From positions 37,842-101,841 of the forward strand of contig CAWIZJ010000068.1 of assembly GCA_963840535.1 (NCBI GenBank): a stretch of 64,000 bases of DNA, in the 5' to 3' direction. Positions 20,040 to 28,392 of the stretch are shown here, in pieces. The translations under genes and the position numbers were made by a program. The stretch is from VAZQ01 sp963840535 (lineage in GTDB: Bacteria; Pseudomonadota; Alphaproteobacteria; Rhizobiales; Xanthobacteraceae). Below the pieces are notes generated by a model. That model was given only the letters and a program-made list of their open reading frames with translations, did no database searches and had not been told where the DNA came from. Each line of letters starts with the position of its first letter. Within the stretch, counting starts at the first letter, position 1.

Positions 20040-20376
20040 GTCCCCGCTCCGGCCGACGAACGCCAGCGTAGAGGATAATCCGACGAAGTCGACGGGTTGC
20101 CGGCGGCGACCCCCTCGCAGCACGCGAGGTCGCCGTGGCGGTGCTCGGAATTCCTGCCGCAGCGATGAGCCGCCTTGCTGTACTCCCGCTGTTTTTTCAG
20201 CGGGCATGTGCGCCGGCGCCGACAGGTGTCGGTGTGCGGTTTTTGTCACTTGGCTTCGTTTAGCCAGCGCCGCAGTTGCGTGGTGTCCCGGCCGAGCGCG
20301 CTCTTGCGCTAGAGCCGGGACCCAGGGCAACGCGGCGAGCATCCGCCAAAAATGAGCGTCGGGAGTGTTGCGCTGT

Positions 20377-20426
20377 TGGGTCCCGGGTCTCCCCCGGCCT
20401 GGCGCCGGGGTCGCCCGGGACACGAA
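20377..20426. repeat. Palindromic repeat copy 1 (GTCCCGGG...CCCGGGAC)
   Basis: An inverted repeat: the arms tcccgggtctcccccggc and gccggggtcgcccggga flank a short variable centre. A nearly identical copy, differing in the loop bases, is at 22559-22608. It behaves like a dispersed extragenic palindrome of the Rhizobiales. Confidence 0.8.
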
Positions 20427-21055
20427 GGTGGAGCGCGCTCGCTGCGCTCGCCCGGGAAACGATGTTACTCGGGCGCGGCCGATAACCTTCACGATGTCAA
20501 ACAGCCCGCCGTCTATGCGGACAGCCTTGCCCGTTCCCGCGGCGCGGCGCGCCCGGGTGCTGATCGTGTTCTTCATCCGCCCCGATCAGAGGGGCGGCGG
20601 AGCGCCGCCAGGCGCCCGGATGCAGCGGCATCCGGCGGGCGTGCCATGACGCGGCACGCCGGGCGCTTGCGAGGCGCCCTTTGCGTCCCGTGCGCGGGAC
20701 GCCGCGCCTTGCGGCGCTCCACCTTTGGCACTCTTGCGATGCGGATCCGCGCTTCCGTCACCCGGCATTTCCTCCGGTGACGTGCAGCGAGCTCCTCGCG
20801 GCCGGGTCGTAGTGCCCGGCGGTCGGCTTCCGCACCTCCCGAGCCTGCGGTTGCGAGCCGCAGCCGCGGGACGCCAATCTCGCTCCGCCTTCGGGATCGC
20901 CTCTAGAAAACGGCCCTCGTGAGCGAGGTGGGCGCTTCCTACCACCATCGCGCAATGTAGTCAACAATAAAATGCATATAGTAACTGGCGCACGACAAGC
21001 GTAGTCACCGGGTTGTTGGGTCTCGCAAGGGGTTCGGCCGCAACCTGCCGATCGA

Positions 21056-21214
21056 GGGTGGCGCAAAAGCGCCCGACCGGCGGCTCCGACCGGTCACCGA
21101 TCTCGCGCGCTTTTGCCCACGCGGCGACGCAGTGGCGCGCGGTGCGCGTGGGCAAGATCGCACCGCCCGCTCGTGCCGTCGCGGCGAGCACCGGCTGGCG
21201 ATCTTGCGCCACCC
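21056..21214. repeat. Four-armed inverted-repeat element with two alternative pairings
   Basis: Outer arms GGGTGGCGCAA (21056-21066) and TTGCGCCACCC (21204-21214) are perfect complements. Inner arms TTGCCCACGC (21113-21122) and GCGTGGGCAA (21146-21155) are also perfect complements. In addition AAAAGCGC (21065-21072) pairs with GCGCTTTT (21107-21114), and GCAAGATCGC (21152-21161) pairs with GCGATCTTGC (21198-21207). So the arms can form either one long nested stem or two side-by-side hairpins. Confidence 0.75.
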
Positions 21215-21305
21215 TACCGGCGAATGTGGCGTCGAGCCACAGGCGAGACCTCACACTTGTCTGACGCGCATATGGTGTAAGGTGCTGCAAAGCCACTGAA
21301 CTCCC

Positions 21306-21803
21306 ATGCGCGTCTTCATCGAGAACGAGGCCGGCTCCAGGCGCAAGCACATCTACGACGAGGGCACGCTCGCGCACCTGCGCAGCGTCGAGGTCTCGGC
21401 GGCCTACCCCTATCCGTACGGCTTCGTGCTCGGGACGCTCGGCGGCGACGGCGCCGCCGTCGACTGCTTCGTGTTGACGCCGGATCCGCTGCGCGCCGGC
21501 ACCGTCGTCGAATGCGAGCCGCTCGCCTTGCTCGAGCAGATCGAGGACGGCGCGATCGACCACAAGGTGCTGGCGGTGCCGCGCGGCAGCGAGGCCGCGC
21601 TCGACCCCGAGGTGGTCGCGCGGCTGCGGACCTTCATCGCCGGCGTGTTCGCGCACGTGCCGGGCAAGCGCATGGAGCTCGGCCGCGTGCTCGACCGCGC
21701 TGCCGCGGAGGAATACGTGCGGCAGTGCCGTGATAAGAATTTCGACCGAGATTTCGAAGTTGAGCCTCCGTTGGCGCACTCGGCTCGCCTCCTTGATTTA
21801 TAA
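21306..21803 (+). CDS. Inorganic pyrophosphatase-like protein with an altered metal site
   Basis: 165 residues starting MRVFIENEAGSRRKHIYDEG. It has AYPYPYGFVLGTLGGDG followed by AAVDCFVLTPDPL and IEDGAIDHKVLAVPRG, the pattern of soluble inorganic diphosphatases. In E. coli enzyme numbering the D65-G-D67-P-V-D70 motif reads D-G-A-A-V-D here, so one of the three Asp ligands is Ala; the later Asp/Asp/Lys set is kept. Activity may be lowered or changed. The stop overlaps the operator region of the next genes. Upstream is the four-armed element, 90 bases away. Confidence 0.7.
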   Translation: MRVFIENEAGSRRKHIYDEGTLAHLRSVEVSAAYPYPYGFVLGTLGGDGAAVDCFVLTPDPLRAGTVVECEPLALLEQIEDGAIDHKVLAVPRGSEAALDPEVVARLRTFIAGVFAHVPGKRMELGRVLDRAAAEEYVRQCRDKNFDRDFEVEPPLAHSARLLDL

Positions 21804-21832
21804 CACTAGGTGTTATATAACACTAAGTGTTT
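21801..21832. promoter_or_regulatory. Tandem operator of the toxin-antitoxin operon
   Basis: Two inverted repeats in a row: TAACAC-TAG-GTGTTA (21801-21815) and TAACAC-TAA-GTGTTT (21818-21832), spaced 17 bases apart and directly before the toxin start. The AT-rich context doubles as the likely promoter. Such paired sites are typical for autoregulation by an Xre-type antitoxin. Confidence 0.75.
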
Positions 21833-21835
21833 GCA

Positions 21836-22247
21836 ATGCGAGAACCGATGCGGGTCTTCGTAACCAAGCAATTCGGGCGGTTCGCGCGGGCCGAGGGCAT
21901 GAGCGACGAGAAGCTCTGCCAAGCCATCAAGCGGGCCGAAAGCGGCCTGATCGACGCCGACCTTGGCGGTGGCTTGATCAAGCAGCGGGTCGCCCGGCCG
22001 GGGACAGGGACGCTCCGGTGGGTACCGCACGGTGATTGCTTATCGGTGGCCGGGCCGGTCGGTGTTTCTGCACGGCTTCGCCAAGAAGGAGCGCGACAAC
22101 ATCGGGCCTTATGACTTGGCCGTGTTGAAGAAGCTCGCGGCGGTTTATCTCGGGGCCACAATGCCGGCGCTGGAGGCCTGGTGCGGAGAAGGCGAACTGA
22201 GAGAGGTGATGTGCGATGACGAAGAAGTACCGGAGCCGGATCGCTGA
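21836..22247 (+). CDS. RelE/ParE-superfamily toxin (HigB/type II), frameshifted
   Basis: About 135 residues from MREPMRVFVTKQFGRFARAEG. Residues ESGLIDADLGGGLIKQRVARPG and, in another frame, GYRTVIAYRWPGRSVFLHGFAKKERDNI are the core of a family of small toxins that cut mRNA at the ribosome. The shift lies at a GGG run about 21996-21999: removing one G restores RPGTGRSGGYRT. It may be an error or an inactivating mutation. The gene is preceded by two operators and overlaps the start of the antitoxin gene by 32 bases, the reverse order (toxin first) of classical HigBA. Confidence 0.75.
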
Positions 22248-22533
22248 GACGGTCCACAAAAGCGCCGAAGGGCTGCATCGGATTGGCGCCATCGACAAGA
22301 CCACGATGCGCGAATTCGATGTCATGTGCCTGACGATGGTCGAGGATCTGAGCGCGCGCGAAATTCAGAAAATCCGCAAAAAGGCCGGTGTGAGCCAGGA
22401 GGTGTTCAGCAAATACCTGAACGTGCCGGTTACCCTCATCTCGCAATGGGAGCGTGGCGAGAAGAGGCCATCAGGCCCGTCGCTCAAGCTACTGTCCCTG
22501 GTGAAACACAAGGGGCTGGAGACAATCGCGTAG
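22216..22533 (+). CDS. Xre-family antitoxin/regulator (HigA-like)
   Basis: 105 residues starting MTKKYRSRIAETVHKSAEG. The C-terminal half has a helix-turn-helix: EIQKIRKKAGVSQEVFSKYL then NVPVTLISQWERGEKRPSG. It would neutralise the toxin encoded just before it and repress the operon through the tandem TAACAC-N3-GTGTTA sites. If the toxin frameshift is real, the antitoxin is left alone, a common end state. Confidence 0.85.
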   Translation: MTKKYRSRIAETVHKSAEGLHRIGAIDKTTMREFDVMCLTMVEDLSAREIQKIRKKAGVSQEVFSKYLNVPVTLISQWERGEKRPSGPSLKLLSLVKHKGLETIA

Positions 22534-22558
22534 ATCTTGCGCCTGGTTTCGATGATCC

Positions 22559-22608
22559 TGGGTCCCGGGTCTCCCCCGGCAAGATGCCGGGGTCGCCCGG
22601 GACACGAG
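22559..22608. repeat. Palindromic repeat copy 2 (GTCCCGGG...CCCGGGAC)
   Basis: Same arms as the copy at 20377-20426, with centre aagat instead of cctgg. The two copies bracket the pyrophosphatase and toxin-antitoxin genes, 2.1 kb apart in the same orientation. Confidence 0.8.
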
Positions 22609-22747
22609 CCCTCAGGCAGAATCGATAAACCGGCATTGGGTCGATTGAAGTAGCGCGCGCCCAGCTTGCCGAGCAGCAACCCGCTTCCCGGCACCGGCGT
22701 TTTGACCTATGACGCAGATCGGCCACTCGCGGGGATGAGGTGAGCAT

Positions 22748-25186
22748 TTGGCGCAGTTTCTGGGCGCCCCGGTCGTTCGCAAGGAGGATCCGGCGCTGCT
22801 GTCGGGGCGCGGACGCTATGCCGACGACCTGCCGGTGCCGACCGGAACGCTGCATGCCCACGTGATCCGCTCGCCGCACGCGCACGCCCGCATCGTCGGC
22901 ATCGACGCCAACGCGGCGCTGGCGCAGGAGGGCGTGTGGGCGGTCATCACCGGCGTGGACGTGCGCAAGCTCTCCGACCCGTTCCTGATCGCGCTCAAGG
23001 CGCCGGTGCACCAGTGGTCGCTGGCGGTCGAGCGCGTGCGCTATGTCGGCGAGGCGGTCGCGCTCGTGGTGGCCGACACGCGCTATCTCGCCGAGGACGC
23101 CGCCGAGCTGGTGGGCGTCGACTACGAGCCGCTCGAGGCGGTGATCGAGCCGCGCGCTGCGCGCTTGCCCTCGGCGCCGCTGCTGCATGGGGAGGCCGCG
23201 AGCAACGAGATCTCGGTCCGGCATTTCCGCTACGGCGATCCCGCGCGCGCGTTCGCGCAGGCGCACGCCCGGGTCGCGCTCACCAGCGTCTATCCGCGCA
23301 GCTCGTTCACCCCGATGGAGTGCTACGTCGTCGTCGCCGAGTACCGGCCGGCCGAGCAGAGCTACGACGTGCTGGCGAACTTCCAGGGACCGTTCAGCAT
23401 CCATCCCGTGATGGCGCGCGCGCTGCGCGTCGCCGGCCCCAAGCTGCGGCTGCGCATCCCGCCCGACAGCGGCGGCAGCTTCGGCATCAAGCTCTCGGTG
23501 TTTCCCTATATCGTGCTGGCCGCGCTCGCCGCGCGCATCACCGGCCGCCCGGTCAAGTGGGTCGAGGACCGGCTCGAGCATCTCGTGGCGGCGAGCTCGA
23601 GCCCCAACCGCGTCACCGAGATCGAGGCCGCGGTCGCGCGCGACGGCCGCATTCTCGCGCTGCGGCTCGATCAGCTCGAGGACTACGGCGCGTTCCTGCG
23701 CGCGCCGATGCCCGGCCCGCTCTACCGCATGCACGGCGCGGTGACCGGGGCCTACGACATTCCCAATGTCGAGGTCACCAACCGCGTGGTCCTCACCAAC
23801 AAGATGCCGGCGAGCCTGATCCGCGGCTTCGGCGGACCGCAACTCTATCTGGCGCTGGAGCGGCTCGTTCAGCGCATCGCCGTCGAGCTCGGGCTCGATC
23901 ATCTCGAGGTGATCAAGCGCAACCTGATCCCCAAGGACAAGTTCCCCTACCGCGCCGCCGCCGGCGCGCTCTACGATTCCGGCGACTATCTGCGCGCGGT
24001 CGAGACCGCGACCGGCGACGGCCGGCTCGCCGACCTGATGCGCCGGCGCGCGGCCGCGCGCGCGGCCGGGCGCCGCTACGGCATCGGGTTTGCGGTCGTG
24101 GTCGAGCCCGGGATGTCCAACATGGGCTACCTGTCGACCCTGCTCACGCCGCAGGCGCGCGAGAAGGCCGGCGCCAAGAACGGCGCGGTGTCGATGGCCA
24201 CCGTCAATGTCGATCCGCTGGGCGCGGTTTCGGTGACCGCCGACGTCACCGTGCAGGGGCAGGGGCACCAGACCGTGCTGTCCCAGATCGTCGCCGACCG
24301 GCTCGGGCTCGAGCCCGATGACGTCAATGTCGTGCTGGAGATCGACACCGCCAAGGACCAGTGGTCGATCGCCGCCGGCACCTATTCCTGCCGCTTCACG
24401 CCCGGCACCGCGGTGGCGGCGCATCTCGCGGCCGGGCGCATGGCCGACAAGCTCAGGGACATCGCGGCCAAGCAGCTCAACGTGCTGCCCGCCGACGTCG
24501 AGCTCGTCGGCGGCAGGATCCGCAGTCGCAGCAACCCCGACAACGCGCTTCCGTTCGGCCGCGTGGCCGGCACCGCGCATTGGTCGCCGGTCATGCTGCC
24601 CGACGGCATGGCGCCGGCGCTGCGCGAGACCGCGGTGTGGTCGCCGCCCGAGCTCGAGCCGCCGTCGAGCGACGACCGCATCAACACCTCGCTGACCTAC
24701 GGCTTCGTGTTCGACATGTGCGGGATCGAGATCGATCCCTCGAGCTACCAGGTCCGCGTCGACCGTTACGTCTCGATCCACGATGCCGGCCGCATCCTCA
24801 ATCCGCTGATCGCCGAGGGGCAGCTGCGCGGCTCCTTCGCCCAGGGCATCGCCACCGCGCTCTACGAGGAGTTCGTCTACGACGACGGCGGCCAGTTCCT
24901 GACCGGCACTTTCGCCGACTATCTGGTGCCGACGGCGGCCGAGATCCCGCCGGTGGAGATGCTGCACCAGGAGACGCCGTCGCCGTTCACGCCGCTGGGC
25001 GCCAAGGGCATCGCCGAGGGCAACTGCATGAGCGCTCCGGCCTGCATCGCCAACGCCGTCGCCGATGCGCTGGGCGTCAAGGACATCGAGCTGCCGCTGA
25101 CGCCGCGGCGCATCCACGCGCTGATCGAGCAGGACGAGCCGTCGCGGCGGGCGCGGGCGCGCGCGGCCGCGGGAGGCGGCCGGTGA
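22748..25186 (+). CDS. Molybdenum hydroxylase large subunit (xanthine dehydrogenase/CO dehydrogenase family)
   Basis: 812 residues from a TTG start (LAQFLGAPVVRKEDPALLSGRGRYAD), with GGTGAG close upstream. It contains PDSGGSFGIKLSVF, ASLIRGFGGPQLYLALERL, TVQGQGHQTVLSQIVADRLG and GAKGIAEGNCMSAPACIAN with the catalytic Glu; these place it in the aldehyde oxidase/CoxL superfamily. Residues AYKCSFR of true CO dehydrogenase are absent, so CO is unlikely. The enzyme hydroxylates a carbon next to a ring nitrogen or an aldehyde using water. The next gene overlaps by 4 bases (GTGA); the three subunit genes are in L-M-S order. Confidence 0.9.
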   Translation: MAQFLGAPVVRKEDPALLSGRGRYADDLPVPTGTLHAHVIRSPHAHARIVGIDANAALAQEGVWAVITGVDVRKLSDPFLIALKAPVHQWSLAVERVRYVGEAVALVVADTRYLAEDAAELVGVDYEPLEAVIEPRAARLPSAPLLHGEAASNEISVRHFRYGDPARAFAQAHARVALTSVYPRSSFTPMECYVVVAEYRPAEQSYDVLANFQGPFSIHPVMARALRVAGPKLRLRIPPDSGGSFGIKLSVFPYIVLAALAARITGRPVKWVEDRLEHLVAASSSPNRVTEIEAAVARDGRILALRLDQLEDYGAFLRAPMPGPLYRMHGAVTGAYDIPNVEVTNRVVLTNKMPASLIRGFGGPQLYLALERLVQRIAVELGLDHLEVIKRNLIPKDKFPYRAAAGALYDSGDYLRAVETATGDGRLADLMRRRAAARAAGRRYGIGFAVVVEPGMSNMGYLSTLLTPQAREKAGAKNGAVSMATVNVDPLGAVSVTADVTVQGQGHQTVLSQIVADRLGLEPDDVNVVLEIDTAKDQWSIAAGTYSCRFTPGTAVAAHLAAGRMADKLRDIAAKQLNVLPADVELVGGRIRSRSNPDNALPFGRVAGTAHWSPVMLPDGMAPALRETAVWSPPELEPPSSDDRINTSLTYGFVFDMCGIEIDPSSYQVRVDRYVSIHDAGRILNPLIAEGQLRGSFAQGIATALYEEFVYDDGGQFLTGTFADYLVPTAAEIPPVEMLHQETPSPFTPLGAKGIAEGNCMSAPACIANAVADALGVKDIELPLTPRRIHALIEQDEPSRRARARAAAGGGR

Positions 25187-26148
25187 AGCCGCGTCCGTTC
25201 GACTACGTCCGTCCCGATACGCTGGAGGAAGCGATCGACACGCTCGCCGAGCACGGCGAGGACGCGCGCGTGCTCGCCGGCGGCCAGACGCTGCTGGCCA
25301 TGCTCAACCTGCGCCTGGTCGAGCCCGCCATCCTGATCGACATCACCCGCATTCCGGAGCTCGCTGCGATCCGCGCGATCCCCCACCCCGACCCTCCCCC
25401 GCAAGCGGGGGAGGGAGAAGGAAGGGGTGGCCAGCAAGCGGGGGAGGGAGAAGGAAGGGATGCCCCGCGAGCGGGGGAGGGGAAAAGGGATGCGGGGCCT
25501 GCCGCGCAAGCGGGGGAGGGAATCGGCAAGGTGGAGGTCGGCGCCGCGGTGACCCAGAACCGGCTGCTGGCCTGGCCCGCGCTCGCGCACAAGCTTCCGC
25601 TGCTCGCCGCCGCACTGCCGTTCGTCGGCCACTTCCAGACCCGCAACAAGGGCACGGTCTGCGGCTCGGTCGCGCATGCCGATCCGAGCTCGGAGATCCC
25701 GCTGTCGCTCGCGCTGCTCGAAGGCGAGGTGGTGCTGCGCTCGCGCCGGGGCACGCGCGTGCTGCGGGCCGAGGAGTTCCAGCAGGGCATGCTGAGCACG
25801 GCACGGGAACCCGACGAGCTGATCACCGCGGTGCGGTTCCCGGTCGTCAACGGCGGGGTCGCCTTCCGGGAAGTCGCGCGCCGGCACGGCGATTTCGCCA
25901 TCGTCGCGGTCGCGGCATTGGCCGAGCGTGACGGCGGCGTGCGTGTCGGCGTCGCCGGCATGGCGGAGCGCCCCGCCGTGCGCCGCATCGCTGCCGACGA
26001 CGCATCCGGCATCGAGGATGCGATCGCCGAGCTCGCCTGGGAGCTGGAGGGCTACGAGGACATCCACGCGTCGGCGCGCATGCGTCGTGATCTGCTGCGC
26101 CGCATCGGCCCGGTCGTGGCGCAGGAGGCGAGACGATGCGCCGCGTGA
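25183..26148 (+). CDS. Molybdenum hydroxylase FAD-binding (medium) subunit with an in-frame repeat insert
   Basis: 321 residues from a GTG start (VKPRPFDYVRPDTLEEAI). Motifs VLAGGQTLLAMLNLRLV, GHFQTRNKGTVCGSVAHADPSSEIP and REVARRHGDFAIVAVAAL are the FAD-binding loops of CoxM-like subunits. Between IRAI and GKVEVGAAVTQ, about 45 residues rich in Pro, Gln, Gly and Glu (PDPPPQAGEGEG and similar) interrupt the normal fold. They come from a palindromic DNA repeat, not from family sequence. The last 13 bases overlap the 2Fe-2S subunit gene. Loss of function is not implied, since the insert keeps the frame. Confidence 0.9.
   Translation: MKPRPFDYVRPDTLEEAIDTLAEHGEDARVLAGGQTLLAMLNLRLVEPAILIDITRIPELAAIRAIPHPDPPPQAGEGEGRGGQQAGEGEGRDAPRAGEGKRDAGPAAQAGEGIGKVEVGAAVTQNRLLAWPALAHKLPLLAAALPFVGHFQTRNKGTVCGSVAHADPSSEIPLSLALLEGEVVLRSRRGTRVLRAEEFQQGMLSTAREPDELITAVRFPVVNGGVAFREVARRHGDFAIVAVAALAERDGGVRVGVAGMAERPAVRRIAADDASGIEDAIAELAWELEGYEDIHASARMRRDLLRRIGPVVAQEARRCAA
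25385..25520 (+). repeat. Palindromic repeat cluster inserted in frame in the FAD subunit gene
   Basis: The first unit is a perfect palindrome, CCCTCCCCCGC-AA-GCGGGGGAGGG (25392-25415). The right arm gcgggggagggagaagg then recurs in three further imperfect copies up to 25520. The length is a multiple of three and no stop arises, so the host gene remains open. It resembles extragenic palindromes of Rhizobiales and the protein-coding RPE repeats of Rickettsia. Confidence 0.85.
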
Positions 26149-26633
26149 GCAGGAACGAGCGCGCCAGGCTGAGCCTGACGCTCAACGGCCGCAGGACCTC
26201 GGGCGAGGCGGAGCCGCGCATGCTGCTGAGCGACTTCATCCGCCACGTGCTCGGCGCCACCGGCACCCACGTCGGATGCGAGCACGGGGTCTGCGGCTGC
26301 TGCACGGTGCTGCTCGACGGGGAGGCTGTGCGCTCCTGCCTCACGCTTGCGATCCAGGCGGAAGGCCGGGCGGTGACCACGGTCGAATCGCTCGCGCAGC
26401 CGGACGGAACCCTCGACGTGCTGCAACAGGCGTTTCAGAACAATCACGCGCTGCAATGCGGGTTCTGCACGCCCGGCATCCTGATGTCCTTCACCGACTT
26501 CCTGCGGCGAAATCCCGACCCGTCGGAAGCCGAGGTTGTGGAGGTGCTCGGCGGCCACCTGTGCCGCTGCACCGGTTATACCGGCATCGTCGCGGCCGTC
26601 CTCGAAGCCGCCGGCCGCGTCAAATCGCAGTAG
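26136..26633 (+). CDS. Molybdenum hydroxylase 2Fe-2S (small) subunit
   Basis: 165 residues starting MRRVSRNERARLSLTLNG. Plant-type cluster HVGCEHGVCGCCTVLLDG...RSC gives the first four Cys, and QCGFCTPGILM with GHLCRCTGYTGI gives the second cluster. It passes electrons from the molybdopterin subunit to the FAD subunit. ATG 26136 has GGAGG 8 bases upstream; GTG 26145, overlapping the previous stop as GTGA, is the alternative. Confidence 0.92.
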   Translation: MRRVSRNERARLSLTLNGRRTSGEAEPRMLLSDFIRHVLGATGTHVGCEHGVCGCCTVLLDGEAVRSCLTLAIQAEGRAVTTVESLAQPDGTLDVLQQAFQNNHALQCGFCTPGILMSFTDFLRRNPDPSEAEVVEVLGGHLCRCTGYTGIVAAVLEAAGRVKSQ

Positions 26634-26681
26634 GGGAAGGGGTCACCGCGGGCGCAAGCCGAACGCGGCGGAGGAAATGCC

Positions 26682-28256
26682 ATGGCGGACGTGTTCGCCC
26701 AGCATCGGCCGGAGATTCCGTATCAGCCGGTCGCCGAGCTGCTGGCGCAGTATCGGCGGCGCGACCCCGGCAAGCTCGCGATCGTCGATCTCGACCAGGA
26801 GACCTCGATCAGCTACGGCGCGCTCGAGCGTGCCGTCACCGATATCGCAGCGGCACTCGCGCTGCGGGGCGTGCGCAAGGGCGGCCGCGTCCTGTTGCTC
26901 GCCGACGAGACGCTGGAGAAGCTCCTGATCTGGCTCGCCTGCTGGCGGCTGGGCGCGGTCGTCGCCCCGCTCAATATCGAGCTCAACGAAAACCTGATCG
27001 CCGAGCTTGCCGCCGCGATCGATCCGGCGCTGGCGCTGGTGCACAGGGAGCTCGATGGCGAGACGCTGCTGGCGGGGAGGCCGTTCGTCACCTTCGGCCG
27101 CTACACCGAGAACGCAGCCGACGCCGATCCGGCCGACGGGCTCTTTTGCACCATGGCGCGCGGCATTGCACCGCAGCGCCTGCCGGAGCGCAACCAGGCG
27201 GCCGATATCGCCTCCATCTTCTGCACCTCCGGCACCACCAGCCGGCCGAAGCTGGTGGTCTACGACCATTGCGCCTACTGGCTCAACGGGCTCTCCACGC
27301 TGGAAGCGCTCGGACTGTCCGAGGACGACCGCACGCTGGAGTACCGCTCGTTCGGCTGGAACTCGGCGCAGGTCGTCAGCCTGATGCCGTTCCTCGAGAA
27401 AGGGCTGACGATGCACATCGCCAGGCGCTTCTCGCACAGCCGCTTCTTCGAGTGGATCCGGGAGCATGGCATCACGTTCGCAGCGGGCGTGCCCACGGTC
27501 GTCAACATGCTGCTCAACAAGCCGCTCGGCTACACCGCCGCGGATGTGCCGACGCTGCGATTGATGACCTGCAGCACCGCCCCGCTCACGCGCGAGCAGT
27601 GGGTGCGGTTCGAGGACATGTACGGCGTCAAGCTGCTGCAGATGTACGGCATGTCGGAGGCCGGCTGGATCTGCTGCAACCGGCATTACAAGAGCCGGAT
27701 CGGAACGGTCGGCGTTCCCGCGCTGCATCAGGAGTTCGCGATCGTCGACCCGCAGGGGCAACCGTGTCCGCCCGATGTCGAGGGCGAGGTGACCGTCGGC
27801 GGCCCGCATTGCGCCGTCGGCTACCTGCTCGACGACGGCGCCATCGATCCGATCCGCGGCAAGCCCATCAAGTCGGGCGATCTCGCCAGCATGGACGAGG
27901 ACGGGTTCGTCCGCGTCAGCGGCCGCACCAAGGATCTCATCATCCGCGGCGGCGTCAACATAGCGCCGCAGGAGATCGACGCGGTGCTGCTCGCGCATCC
28001 CGCCGTCGCCGATGCCGCGGCGGTCGGCGTCCCGGACCAGACCTACGGCGAGGAGGTGGTCTGCTACGTGGTGGCGCGGCCGGGCGGCGGGCTGACCGAA
28101 TCGGCTGTGGCGGACCATTGCCGCACCCGCCTTCCCGCCCCGAAACGCCCGAAGCAGATCTTCATCGTCACGGAGCTGCCGAAGAGCGACCGCGGCAAGG
28201 TGCTGCGCGAGAAGCTCAAGGAGATCTGGAAGGAGCGCAGCAGGCTGTCAGCCTGA
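26682..28256 (+). CDS. AMP-dependent acyl/aryl-CoA ligase
   Basis: 524 residues starting MADVFAQHRPEIPYQPV. The adenylation core shows IFCTSGTTSRPKLVVYDH (P-loop), LLQMYGMSEAGWICC, SGDLASMDEDGFVRVSGRTK and the C-terminal Lys in ELPKSDRGKVLREKL. It activates a carboxylic acid to the CoA thioester. The gene is 48 bases after the iron-sulfur subunit gene and precedes a ring-cleavage dioxygenase, so a ring acid or its cleavage product is the likely substrate. The exact acid cannot be read from these motifs. Confidence 0.88.
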   Translation: MADVFAQHRPEIPYQPVAELLAQYRRRDPGKLAIVDLDQETSISYGALERAVTDIAAALALRGVRKGGRVLLLADETLEKLLIWLACWRLGAVVAPLNIELNENLIAELAAAIDPALALVHRELDGETLLAGRPFVTFGRYTENAADADPADGLFCTMARGIAPQRLPERNQAADIASIFCTSGTTSRPKLVVYDHCAYWLNGLSTLEALGLSEDDRTLEYRSFGWNSAQVVSLMPFLEKGLTMHIARRFSHSRFFEWIREHGITFAAGVPTVVNMLLNKPLGYTAADVPTLRLMTCSTAPLTREQWVRFEDMYGVKLLQMYGMSEAGWICCNRHYKSRIGTVGVPALHQEFAIVDPQGQPCPPDVEGEVTVGGPHCAVGYLLDDGAIDPIRGKPIKSGDLASMDEDGFVRVSGRTKDLIIRGGVNIAPQEIDAVLLAHPAVADAAAVGVPDQTYGEEVVCYVVARPGGGLTESAVADHCRTRLPAPKRPKQIFIVTELPKSDRGKVLREKLKEIWKERSRLSA

Positions 28257-28392
28257 TTGCACATCCTTGATCAATGTGCGGCGGCTCGCCATGCTCGGGT
28301 AGGATCGACGGTGATACCGATCCGGCAGCATCCGCGGTGAGCGCGTCGGTGCAAAGCTTTGGACGGTTATCGAACGAGCAACGGAGGCACGC

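Larger units (their letters stand above)
20040..21305. other. Gene-poor region rich in palindromes
   Basis: No convincing coding signal: the open frames here are short, on both strands, and made of Arg/Pro/Gly/Ala. The region holds a 50-base palindromic repeat (20377-20426), many shorter inverted pairs between 20580 and 20900 (for example gcggcatccgg/ccgga-type and cgtcccgtgcgcgggacg), and a four-armed element at 21056-21214. A lower-GC stretch near 20950-21000 could hold promoter sequence for the next gene. Confidence 0.6.

Noticed and set aside
20276..20948. Several 60-140 residue frames in the gene-poor region
   Set aside because: Composition is Arg/Ala/Pro/Gly-rich, the frames overlap each other on both strands, and the DNA is made of inverted repeats.
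22484..25117. 877-residue minus-strand frame opposite the molybdenum hydroxylase gene
   Set aside because: His/Arg/Asp-rich antisense shadow of a strongly conserved gene.
25392..25520. Possible CRISPR array, because of repeated gcgggggagggagaagg units
   Set aside because: Units are irregularly spaced, degenerate and inside an open gene; there are no unique spacers of constant length and no cas genes.
22748..26633. Assignment as CO dehydrogenase (coxLMS)
   Set aside because: The active-site loop AYKCSFR of true CO dehydrogenase is absent; only the general molybdenum hydroxylase family can be claimed.
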